12,381 nt of DNA from an uncultured Oscillospiraceae bacterium (lineage in GTDB: Bacteria > Bacillota > Clostridia > Oscillospirales > Acutalibacteraceae). Both the position numbers and the translations under genes were made by a program. The notes below the pieces were generated by a model, which saw nothing but the letters and a program-made list of their open reading frames with translations, searched no databases and had not been told where the DNA came from. Below are positions 7,588-12,381 of this stretch, piece after piece (within the stretch, counting starts at the first letter, position 1; the number at the start of each line of letters is the position of its first letter). The stretch spans positions 1-12,381 of the forward strand of contig CAUDRD010000021.1 of the NCBI GenBank assembly GCA_958451705.1, read 5' to 3'.

Positions 7588-7636
7588 AACAGTAAAAATC
7601 CGGTATGGCTTTTGCCGTTACCGGATTTTTACTGTT
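7588..7636 (+). terminator. Long intrinsic terminator after the APH-fold gene
   Basis: An 18-bp perfect inverted repeat (7588-7605 with 7619-7636) contains the GC-rich core CCGGTA / TACCGG. An inner GGC-TTTT-GCC mini-hairpin caps it, and the core is followed by a T5 run. Its symmetric A and T tracts suggest it can also act on the opposite strand. Confidence 0.85.
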
Positions 7637-7664
7637 AACATGATTGATTTTAGAGAAAAATGAA

Positions 7665-7694
7665 GCAAGCCGCACCAGAAAAGATGCGGCCTGC
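7665..7694 (-). terminator. Probable terminator of the E2-like gene
   Basis: The hairpin GCCGCA / TGCGGC (7669-7674 and 7685-7690) is extended by GCA / TGC across a 1x1 mismatch. On the minus strand T-rich sequence (TTCATTTTT) follows a few bases later. It lies about 90 nt beyond the stop of the E2-like gene. Confidence 0.55.
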
Positions 7695-7728
7695 AACAGG
7701 GAAGAAAGTCGTACTCTGATTTAAAATG

Positions 7729-7771
7729 CCGGATTAGAAGATTTAAACCTTTTAACGCTTCCAAAATCCGG
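7729..7771 (-). terminator. Hairpin directly after the E2-like stop codon
   Basis: CCGGATT / AATCCGG (7729-7735 and 7765-7771) with an inner GAAG / CTTC pairing forms a hairpin starting 10 nt after the stop on the minus strand, followed by CATTTTAAAT. The U-tract is weak, so it may be a first partial terminator or a 3'-end stabiliser ahead of the 7665-7694 hairpin. Confidence 0.35.
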
Positions 7772-7781
7772 AGTTGAAGCA

Positions 7782-8777
7782 TTACCAGTTGTGTATTTGG
7801 GCGGGATTTTCAAAAATGTCGTCGAGACGCTTCATAAACGGAACGACTTCGCCAAAGTCCAGGGCTCTGTGGTCAAAGGCAAGGCAAATGGGGAGCATTT
7901 TTCTTACCCCTATTTCCTGTTTACCCTTTGAATTTTTAAAGATTCCGGGCTTATCCTGTACTCCGCCAACGCCGATTGCAAAAATCTGCGGCGGTATTAT
8001 TTCGAGAATGCCTATCATTCCACGCTGTTCTTTGTAAACGGAACCGATGTTGGAAATAGTTATAGTACCCGGTTCAAGGTCGTACTTTGTAATGCGTTCG
8101 CTTTCAGGAATGCTCTCATATTCCTTTTTTTCTTCCCCTGAAAGGGTTTTTACTTTATAGCGCCCGAATTTTGACCCTGCAAATTTTCTTATTGTCTGTA
8201 CAACGTGACCTTTTTTAAGATTATCAATAGTGTTTGCAAAAGATACCTCATACATAGCCTCGTTAAGGTCGGTGTTTTCTATTTTCTTAGCTATATTTTC
8301 AATATATTCCGCCATCTGGTCAAGAGATTTGGATTCAAAATTGCGAAGGTTTATGGTCATCATTTCGCCGTTTGGAAGTATCCATGGCATTGAGATGTTT
8401 ATGTCTTCAATGGTTTTAAGTTCACCTTTTACATATTTATGGTTGTAGTCTATGTGTGCGTTTACCGCAGGATCGGCTTTTATTCCCTCAACGAAAACCT
8501 TGAGCATAAGGGTGTTGAAGGTGATTTTTCTGCTGTGAAGGCCGGATTCATTAAGCCTTTTAAACTCCTCGAAAAAATCCGTTACATCCGGCTCATATAC
8601 ATATGTGACATGGGGAATGTTTTGCCAGGAATGGGTTGTCATATATGAAACCATTTTTCTCTGTATTCCAAAATGAGTTGTATTTTTTATTCTAAAATCG
8701 TTAATACGATGTTTGCGCTCTGCGTTTTCTTTGTTATTTGCTCTGAATGGTATTTTTATTGTCGCTGAATTTTCCAT
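7782..8777 (-). CDS. Stand-alone E2-type (2-oxoacid dehydrogenase) acyltransferase catalytic domain
   Basis: This 331-residue protein matches the catalytic (chloramphenicol-acetyltransferase-like) domain of dihydrolipoamide acyltransferases. Matching segments are IPHVTYVYEPDVTDF (about 54-68), TITISNIGSVY (238-248), IIPPQIFAIGVGGVQ (about 260-274) and the active-site region LAFDHRALDFGE (299-310). The catalytic His is H303. The usual HRxxDG reads HRALDF, so Gly is replaced by Phe. There is no lipoyl domain and no peripheral-subunit-binding domain, and no E1, E3 or lipoylation gene nearby, so it cannot be a normal complex core by itself. A trimeric acyl-CoA-dependent transferase acting on an unknown acceptor is possible. 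The ATG at 8777 has only GAAAGGA with a long 13-nt spacing, within a candidate upstream ORF, so the start is less certain than the family. Confidence 0.88.
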   Translation of the reverse strand: MENSATIKIPFRANNKENAERKHRINDFRIKNTTHFGIQRKMVSYMTTHSWQNIPHVTYVYEPDVTDFFEEFKRLNESGLHSRKITFNTLMLKVFVEGIKADPAVNAHIDYNHKYVKGELKTIEDINISMPWILPNGEMMTINLRNFESKSLDQMAEYIENIAKKIENTDLNEAMYEVSFANTIDNLKKGHVVQTIRKFAGSKFGRYKVKTLSGEEKKEYESIPESERITKYDLEPGTITISNIGSVYKEQRGMIGILEIIPPQIFAIGVGGVQDKPGIFKNSKGKQEIGVRKMLPICLAFDHRALDFGEVVPFMKRLDDIFENPAQIHNW

Positions 8778-8784
8778 TGATATA

Positions 8785-8829
8785 TCACTGTCCTTTCATA
8801 AATTGTTTTTTCTCGTAATAAACATTCAC
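8785..8829 (-). CDS. Candidate 14-codon upstream ORF (leader peptide) before the E2-like gene
   Basis: A GTG start at 8829 has AGGAG with 7-nt spacing (GGAG at 8837-8840), which is better than the ribosome-binding site of the E2-like gene itself. It encodes MNVYYEKKQFMKGQ and stops with TGA seven bases before the downstream ATG. The weak GAAAGGA of the main gene lies inside this ORF, an arrangement expected for translational coupling or reinitiation. It is too short for composition statistics, so this remains a hypothesis. Confidence 0.35.
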   Translation of the reverse strand: MNVYYEKKQFMKGQ

Positions 8830-8882
8830 CTCATTTCTCCTCTCTGTATATATTCGCAAAGGCCGATGTCTTTTTAGGGGGA

Positions 8883-8909
8883 TATAAAAAAGTTTATTGC
8901 TTTTTTATA
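8883..8909 (-). other. AT-rich leader hairpin
   Basis: TATAAAAAAG / CTTTTTTATA (8883-8892 and 8900-8909) is a perfect 10-bp inverted repeat with a 7-nt loop in the leader of the E2-like gene. On the minus strand it is followed by ATCCCCCTA rather than U, so it is not a standard terminator there. Confidence 0.45.
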
Positions 8910-8970
8910 ATTTCATTCCTTCTTTTAAAATATGCAGGAATCAGAAAAAAAGATACTGCCGTTTTTGCTT

Positions 8971-9000
8971 TATATATCCTTTTACATTAAATTTTGACAA
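8971..9000 (-). promoter_or_regulatory. Candidate promoter of the E2-like gene
   Basis: On the minus strand TTGTCA (-35, 8995-9000) and TATATA (-10, 8971-8976) are separated by 18 bp. If used, it makes an unusually long leader of about 185 nt that contains the AT hairpin and the candidate upstream ORF. Confidence 0.5.
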
Positions 9001-9004
9001 ATAA

Positions 9005-9042
9005 AAAAATCTTTAACAAGGTACAACTTGTTAAAGATTTTT
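9005..9042. terminator. Intrinsic terminator after pth, symmetric
   Basis: A perfect 16-bp inverted repeat (9005-9020 and 9027-9042; core CTTTAACAAG / CTTGTTAAAG) has a 6-nt loop. On the minus strand it ends in T7 and lies 32 nt past the pth stop. It also separates pth from the E2-like gene's promoter, which begins just beyond it. Confidence 0.85.
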
Positions 9043-9074
9043 GAATATTTTTCTATTAAAATGTATTGTAGACC

Positions 9075-9680
9075 TTAGTTGTACAAATTCATAGCTCTGT
9101 CGGTTTCGCCTTTTACTATAAGTTCAACAGCTTTGCCGGCGTGCTCCATAGCCTCTTTAAGGGAGGCAAAGTCCTCCTTTTTAAAATTGGAAAGCACCCA
9201 GTCTGCAAGGTCATAATCGGGATGCGGCTTTGCACCAACGCCGATTTTAACTCTCGGGAAATTTTCGCTGCCCAAATGAGCTATTATGCTTTTAATTCCG
9301 TTGTGTCCTCCTGCCGAACCCTTGCGCCTCACACGAAGTTTTCCGATAGGCAGGGATATGTCGTCAAACATCACTATAACTTTTTCCGCCGGAATTTTAT
9401 AAAACTTTGCCGCTTCAGATACTGCTTCTCCGCTGTTGTTCATAAAGGTTTGAGGCTTCATAAGCAGGCAACGGTGGCCTTCAATATTGACTTCTGCGGT
9501 AAGGGCATGGTATTTAAGACGCTTTATCTCGGTATTAAGGCTTTCTGCAAGGAGATCGGCACATAAAAAGCCGGCGTTGTGTCTTGTCAGCTCATATTTT
9601 CCGCCGGGGTTTCCGAGACCCACTATTAAAAATTCTATACCGCCCTGAGAGCGTGATGTATTCTTTAATATTCCAAACAT
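9075..9680 (-). CDS. pth: Peptidyl-tRNA hydrolase
   Basis: Pth cleaves the ester bond of peptidyl-tRNAs that drop off ribosomes, recycling tRNA in the cytoplasm. The 201-residue sequence has all diagnostic motifs: GLGNPG (21-26), TRHNAGF with the catalytic His at 34, FMNNSG (79-84), FDDISLP with the catalytic Asp near 107, and GGHNGIKSI (124-132). The C-terminal helix region is complete. About 14 extra residues precede the usual IVGLGNPG start. No in-frame ATG, GTG or TTG lies between M1 and the core strand, and GGAGG sits 10 nt before the ATG, so the extension looks real. In many Firmicutes pth is next to mfd; here they are about 7 kb apart. It has its own promoter and terminator. Confidence 0.97.
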   Translation of the reverse strand: MFGILKNTSRSQGGIEFLIVGLGNPGGKYELTRHNAGFLCADLLAESLNTEIKRLKYHALTAEVNIEGHRCLLMKPQTFMNNSGEAVSEAAKFYKIPAEKVIVMFDDISLPIGKLRVRRKGSAGGHNGIKSIIAHLGSENFPRVKIGVGAKPHPDYDLADWVLSNFKKEDFASLKEAMEHAGKAVELIVKGETDRAMNLYN

Positions 9681-9730
9681 TTGTAATTATCCTCCGTAAA
9701 AGACATTGAATACGCCGTAAAAACACACTT

Positions 9731-9759
9731 TTTACATTAAGTGCATATTATTTTATACT
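9731..9759 (+). promoter_or_regulatory. Promoter of the candidate non-coding RNA
   Basis: TTTACA (9731-9736) and TATACT (9754-9759), each matching consensus at five of six bases, are separated by exactly 17 bp. The predicted start is about 9766-9768. The -10 box overlaps the oppositely directed pth -10 by 4 bp, so the two promoters should exclude each other. Confidence 0.65.
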
Positions 9760-9780
9760 TTATAAAATAGAAATGGTCAA
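9752..9780 (-). promoter_or_regulatory. Sigma-A promoter of pth
   Basis: On the minus strand TTGACC (-35, 9775-9780) and TATAAA (-10, 9752-9757) have 17-bp spacing. The predicted start near 9745 gives a leader of about 65 nt to the pth ATG. Confidence 0.7.
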
Positions 9781-9966
9781 ATATAAGAGCCTACGGGCAA
9801 GCTGAGCTTGCAGGCAAGTCGCACACTTACTGATAGCTAAAAACAGCTATAAGTGCTGCGACGGGCACGTTTGAGTAAATTTAAAAGGCTTTTTATTATT
9901 TGACTTAAAGCTTTTACTCAAATAAAAGGTCTTGCCGCTGAATTATCATGCAAGACCTTTTTGTTT
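9766..9966 (+). ncRNA. Candidate structured non-coding RNA between pth and prfB
   Basis: About 200 nt are bounded by a good promoter and an intrinsic terminator on the plus strand, with no ORF. The pairing is nested. P1 is GTCAAATA / TATTTGAC (9776-9783 with 9897-9904), continued by AAGAGCC / GGCTTTT (9785-9791 with 9887-9893). P2 is GCCT-(ACGG)-GCAAGC, loop TGA, GCTTGC-AGGC (9789-9815). P3 is GTCGCA-CACTT-(ACTG)-ATAGCT paired with AGCTAT-AAGTG-(C)-TGCGAC (9818-9862). TTTGAGTAAA (9870-9879), inside P1, matches TTTACTCAAA (9913-9922), outside P1, a possible 10-bp pseudoknot. ACGGGCA appears twice (9793-9799 and 9861-9867). A G-U pair in P1 (9787-9891) would be C-A on the other strand, favouring plus. 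I cannot name the family; raiA-type, 6S-type or new are options. Confidence 0.6.
9924..9961. terminator. Bidirectional terminator shared by prfB and the candidate RNA
   Basis: AAAAGGTCTTGC / GCAAGACCTTTT (9924-9935 and 9950-9961) is a 12-bp perfect stem with a 14-nt loop. On plus it is followed by TTGTTTTTATTTTT; on minus it lies 5 nt past the prfB stop and ends TTTTATTTG. It therefore serves both converging transcripts. Confidence 0.85.
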
Positions 9967-11085
9967 TTATTTTTCGCTGTTTTCCTGAGATGACATTTTA
10001 AGATATGCGTTGATAAATCCGTCAATATCTCCGTCCATGACGGCGTTGATATTTCCTGACTCATATCCGGTTCTGTGATCTTTAACGAGAGTGTAGGGCA
10101 TAAATACATAGGACCTTATCTGGCTGCCCCAGCCGATTTCTTTCTGATCGCCCTTAATATCTTCGATTTTATCAAGATGCTCACGCTCTTTTATCTCAAC
10201 AAGCTTTGATTTAAGCATACGCATGGCAACCTCGCGGTTTTGGTGCTGGCTGCGTTCTACCTGGCAGGCTACGACAATGCCTGTGGGAATATGGGTTATG
10301 CGCACTGCCGATGAGGTTTTGTTAACCTTCTGTCCGCCGGCGCCGCTGGAACGGTAGGTATCTACCTTTAAATCTTCGGGATTTATCTCTACCTCAATTG
10401 TATCGTCAATTTCCGGCATAACCTCAAGAGAGGCAAAAGATGTATGGCGTCTTCCTGAGGAGTCGAAGGGGGAAACACGCACAAGACGGTGAACGCCCAT
10501 TTCGCTTTTAAGGTAGCCGTATGCGTTTTCGCCTTCTACAAGTATAACCGCCGATTTAAGTCCGGCCTCATCGCCGTCAAGAAAGTCGAGAGTGGAAACT
10601 TTGAATCCGTGGCGCTCTCCCCAGCGGTGGTACATTCTGAAAAGCATCTGTGCCCAGTCCTGAGCCTCTGTTCCGCCTGCTCCAGCATGAAAGGTGAGAA
10701 TCGCATTTTTAGCGTCGTATTCTCCGGAAAGAAGAGTGGAGAGAGTCTGTGCCTCAAGCTCAGCTTTTACGCTGTCAACGCTCTGACGGCACTCGTCGTA
10801 AAGGGACTCGTCCTCTTCTTCGTTTGCAAGTTCAATCATAACAAGGGTATCTTCATAGTCGCTGTGAAGTTTTTCATATTTTCCCACTTTATTTTTGAGC
10901 TGGCTGATACGCTGAAGGACCTTTTGAGAATTTTCTATATCGTCCCAAAAATCGCCTACGGCGGTCTGCTCTTCAAGTTTCGCTATTTCCGCCTTTGCAG
11001 CGTCAAGGTTCAAAGCCTCTGCAAGGTCTTTAAGGGGCTGTTCAGATTCCAGCAGCTCTAAGCGCAGTTCTTCAAACTGTAACAT
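9967..11085 (-). CDS. prfB: Peptide chain release factor 2 (RF2), without programmed frameshift
   Basis: RF2 recognises UGA and UAA stop codons and triggers peptide release on the ribosome. The 372-residue protein shows the RF2 anticodon-like tripeptide in VSPFDSSGRRHTSF (SPF, 205-207) and the catalytic GGQ in RSSGAGGQKVNKT (250-252). It also has HAGAGGTEAQDW (133-144) and GWGSQIRSYV (318-327); length is normal. In many bacteria prfB has an in-frame UGA near codon 26 bypassed by +1 frameshifting. Here the N-terminus MLQFEELRLELLE...LAEALNLDAAKAE is continuous in one frame, so that autoregulation is absent. The ATG at 11085 is chosen because RF2 homology begins there; the upstream in-frame stretch contains the promoter. 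A weak GGTGG lies 7 nt before it. secA, the common neighbour, is not in the window. Confidence 0.97.
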   Translation of the reverse strand: MLQFEELRLELLESEQPLKDLAEALNLDAAKAEIAKLEEQTAVGDFWDDIENSQKVLQRISQLKNKVGKYEKLHSDYEDTLVMIELANEEEDESLYDECRQSVDSVKAELEAQTLSTLLSGEYDAKNAILTFHAGAGGTEAQDWAQMLFRMYHRWGERHGFKVSTLDFLDGDEAGLKSAVILVEGENAYGYLKSEMGVHRLVRVSPFDSSGRRHTSFASLEVMPEIDDTIEVEINPEDLKVDTYRSSGAGGQKVNKTSSAVRITHIPTGIVVACQVERSQHQNREVAMRMLKSKLVEIKEREHLDKIEDIKGDQKEIGWGSQIRSYVFMPYTLVKDHRTGYESGNINAVMDGDIDGFINAYLKMSSQENSEK

Positions 11086-11099
11086 TATTAAACCACCAT

Positions 11100-11161
11100 T
11101 TCTCCGTACCTTTTTATAAAACCCGGGATAACCGGCAAAACGCCGCCGTTGGTACGGAAAA
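11100..11161 (-). promoter_or_regulatory. Leader hairpin of prfB
   Basis: In the minus-strand transcript TTTTCCGTACC (11161-11151) pairs with GGTACGGAGAA (11110-11100): 11 bp including one G-U. The 40-nt interior is GC-rich with further self-complementarity (CGGC / GCCG and CCCGGG). The 3' arm contains GGAG and ends 14 nt before the ATG, so folding could affect ribosome entry. Confidence 0.55.
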
Positions 11162-11187
11162 CTGCGGCGCACAAAAAACCACATTAA

Positions 11188-11216
11188 ATTATAATTAACT
11201 TCTCCTTCTTTGTAAA
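11188..11216 (-). promoter_or_regulatory. Sigma-A promoter of prfB
   Basis: On the minus strand TTTACA (-35, 11211-11216) and a perfect TATAAT (-10, 11188-11193) are separated by 17 bp. The predicted start near 11181 gives a leader of about 95 nt that includes the hairpin. Confidence 0.75.
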
Positions 11217-11277
11217 GCATATTTTGAACCCTTTTAGAGTAATTTGAAAATCTTTTTTTAAATATATACAAATGGAA

Positions 11278-11306
11278 TTGAATTTTCGGGGGAAATTAGT
11301 TAAAAT
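11278..11306 (+). promoter_or_regulatory. Promoter of the RING/DUF2628 gene
   Basis: TTGAAT (11278-11283) and TAAAAT (11301-11306) have 17-bp spacing. The predicted start near 11313 gives a short leader carrying the ribosome-binding site. It diverges from the prfB promoter. Confidence 0.6.
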
Positions 11307-11340
11307 ATAAACGAATATAAAACTTCCGGAGGTGTTTTCA

Positions 11341-12303
11341 TTGGCAAAATACACAGGAGAGATTTGCCCTGCCTGTAATCAGATTTTTACCGATGACGAT
11401 GACGTTGTAGTCTGTCCGGTGTGCGGAGCTCCACATCACAGAGAATGTTGGTTTAAAACAGGCAGCTGTACTTTTCAGGATAAACATGGTTCGTTTACAT
11501 GGAAGCCTGAAAATGCTCAGAGCAGTCAAGAGGACTTTAATCCTAAATCCACTTTAGGAGAAATCTGTCCTAACTGCGGCGCAAACAACCCCCCTGATAC
11601 GCTTTTCTGTCCGACCTGCGGAATGCCCAGAAACGTAAACGGAGCCGAAACTCAGTTTAACAACCCTTATGTAAAATTTGACGATCCCTTTAAAGATGTA
11701 ACTGTCGACGGCGTTTCTTCAAAGGATATGGCGGAGTTTATTCAGGGCTCCTCCTATGAATATATAAGAAAGTTCTCTCTGAAAAAGCACAACGGTTTTA
11801 ATTGGGCGGCGTTTATTTTTGGTCCCCTGTGGTTCCTTTACAGGAAGATGTATAAAATAGGCGCTGCTGTACTTGTGATCATTGCTGTTTTGTCAATAAG
11901 CTTTTCAGAGCCGGCGAACACATATCTGGATAAATTTAATGATATAATGCAAAAAGCTGCCTATGCGGAAACCGAAGAGGAACTGAATGCTGCCGCTGAG
12001 CAGTATAATCAGCTTAATGCGTCAACGGAGTCTACTCTGATGGCCATTTATTGTGCCGCTATAACAGCGGTATGTCTCTGCTGCGGAATTTTCGGCAATA
12101 CAGCTTACAGAAAGTACTGCGTAAAATCTATAACGGAAGCACAGGCCTCTGCCACAGGTAACCAAAGCGAATTTTATAAAACCATGAATTTGCGTAAAAA
12201 GGGCGGTATTAACATCTTTGCTCCGTTTATAGGAGTGTTTTCTTACCAGATTTTAATGACCCTTATCAGTATAATTGTATCAAGTCTTACGGCTTTTATA
12301 TAG
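11341..12303 (+). CDS. RING-like/zinc-ribbon DUF2628 membrane protein
   Basis: This 320-residue protein of unknown function has three parts. Residues 9-43 form a prokaryotic RING-like zinc module: CPAC (9-12), CPVC (25-28), then HHREC (32-36) and a further Cys at 43. A zinc ribbon CPNC...CPTC follows at 76-93. After a linker, SYEYIRKF and FNWAAFIFGPLWFLYRKMY (153-171) match the DUF2628 signature. Hydrophobic segments then lie at about 173-189, 232-256 and 293-320. The architecture suggests a cytosolic metal-binding head on an inner-membrane protein. RING domains in eukaryotes recruit ubiquitin enzymes, but nothing here supports that activity. TTG at 11341 is preferred because GGAGG (11328-11332) is 8 nt upstream. 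The in-frame GTG at 11332 overlaps that site and would add only three residues. Confidence 0.85.
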   Translation: MAKYTGEICPACNQIFTDDDDVVVCPVCGAPHHRECWFKTGSCTFQDKHGSFTWKPENAQSSQEDFNPKSTLGEICPNCGANNPPDTLFCPTCGMPRNVNGAETQFNNPYVKFDDPFKDVTVDGVSSKDMAEFIQGSSYEYIRKFSLKKHNGFNWAAFIFGPLWFLYRKMYKIGAAVLVIIAVLSISFSEPANTYLDKFNDIMQKAAYAETEEELNAAAEQYNQLNASTESTLMAIYCAAITAVCLCCGIFGNTAYRKYCVKSITEAQASATGNQSEFYKTMNLRKKGGINIFAPFIGVFSYQILMTLISIIVSSLTAFI

Positions 12304-12365
12304 TTAAGGTTAGCAAAATGTTATTAATAGGTCTTAAAGACCTGGATATAGAATTCTTTTCCATC

Positions 12366-12377
12366 AGGAGGTAAATG
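12366..12377 (+). promoter_or_regulatory. Ribosome-binding site of a following gene at the right edge
   Basis: AGGAGGT (12366-12372) points to a same-strand gene starting at or just past the window edge. The ATG at 12375 is only 3 nt after the SD core, shorter than usual, so the true start may lie beyond position 12381. The 62-bp gap from the previous stop has no clear terminator, suggesting possible co-transcription with the DUF2628 gene. Confidence 0.5.
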
Positions 12378-12381
12378 ATAA

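Noticed and set aside
9005..9042. TTAACAA / TTGTTAA as a Rex-type redox operator
   Set aside because: The half-sites are in the opposite order to the Rex consensus, and the T7 run and position after pth make a terminator the simpler reading.
9781..9862. T-box, c-di-GMP or other well-known riboswitch in the pth-prfB spacer
   Set aside because: I see no T-box antiterminator core or other familiar riboswitch signature, and on the plus strand the RNA runs head-on into prfB instead of leading a gene.
10489..11061. Long open frame on the plus strand opposite prfB (190 codons)
   Set aside because: It is antisense to a certain gene, has no good ribosome-binding site or recognisable domains, and is explained by the codon pattern of prfB.
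11086..11271. In-frame N-terminal extension of RF2 back to the ATG at 11271
   Set aside because: The stretch contains the TTTACA-17-TATAAT promoter and a leader hairpin, and RF2 homology starts at the ATG at 11085.
12329..12343. Small hairpin AGGTC / GACCT after the DUF2628 gene
   Set aside because: Only five base pairs and no T-run follows, so it is not a credible terminator.
1..12381. Mobile element, prophage or CRISPR signatures
   Set aside because: No transposase, integrase, terminal repeats or spaced direct repeats were found; the content is mainly housekeeping genes.

Overview
The window looks like ordinary chromosome from a low-to-moderate GC Firmicute, most likely an anaerobic Clostridia member. 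Supporting signs are strong Shine-Dalgarno sites, several TTG starts, AT-rich spacers with sigma-A type promoters and U-rich intrinsic terminators. Others are an RF2 gene without the programmed frameshift, and a zinc-ribbon/DUF2628 membrane protein of a type I associate with Clostridia. The family-level assignment is inference. I see no prophage, insertion sequence, tRNA, rRNA or CRISPR array.

Layout from left to right. Positions 1-2783 (minus strand) hold a promoter-GNAT acetyltransferase-mfd operon; mfd runs off the left edge. Positions 2887-5158 (minus) hold a monocistronic EF-G paralog with its own promoter and terminator. Positions 5382-6422 (plus) encode a membrane-anchored M23 peptidase. 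It is followed by a 386-bp gene-free stretch with an orphan perfect ribosome-binding site and two promoter candidates. Positions 6809-7555 (plus) encode an aminoglycoside-phosphotransferase-fold protein whose catalytic Asp is Asn. Convergent terminators separate it from a lone E2-type acyltransferase catalytic domain (7782-8777, minus), which sits behind a long leader with a candidate small upstream ORF. Positions 9075-9680 (minus) encode peptidyl-tRNA hydrolase and 9967-11085 (minus) encode release factor 2. Positions 11341-12303 (plus) encode the RING/zinc-ribbon/DUF2628 membrane protein, and a ribosome-binding site for another gene lies at the right edge.

The strongest candidate for something undescribed is the 286-bp gap between prfB and pth. 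On the plus strand it carries a promoter (9731-9759), about 200 nt of dense nested pairing and an intrinsic terminator (9924-9961). The pairing comprises a long closing helix, two bulged hairpins and a 10-bp possible pseudoknot. Its -10 box overlaps the oppositely directed pth -10 box. I read this as an independently transcribed structured non-coding RNA placed between two translation-termination/rescue genes.

Functionally, the housekeeping content is translation and nucleic-acid quality control: RF2, Pth, an EF-G paralog and Mfd. Apart from GNAT-mfd, almost every gene appears to be its own transcription unit, so the window does not show a single dedicated pathway.
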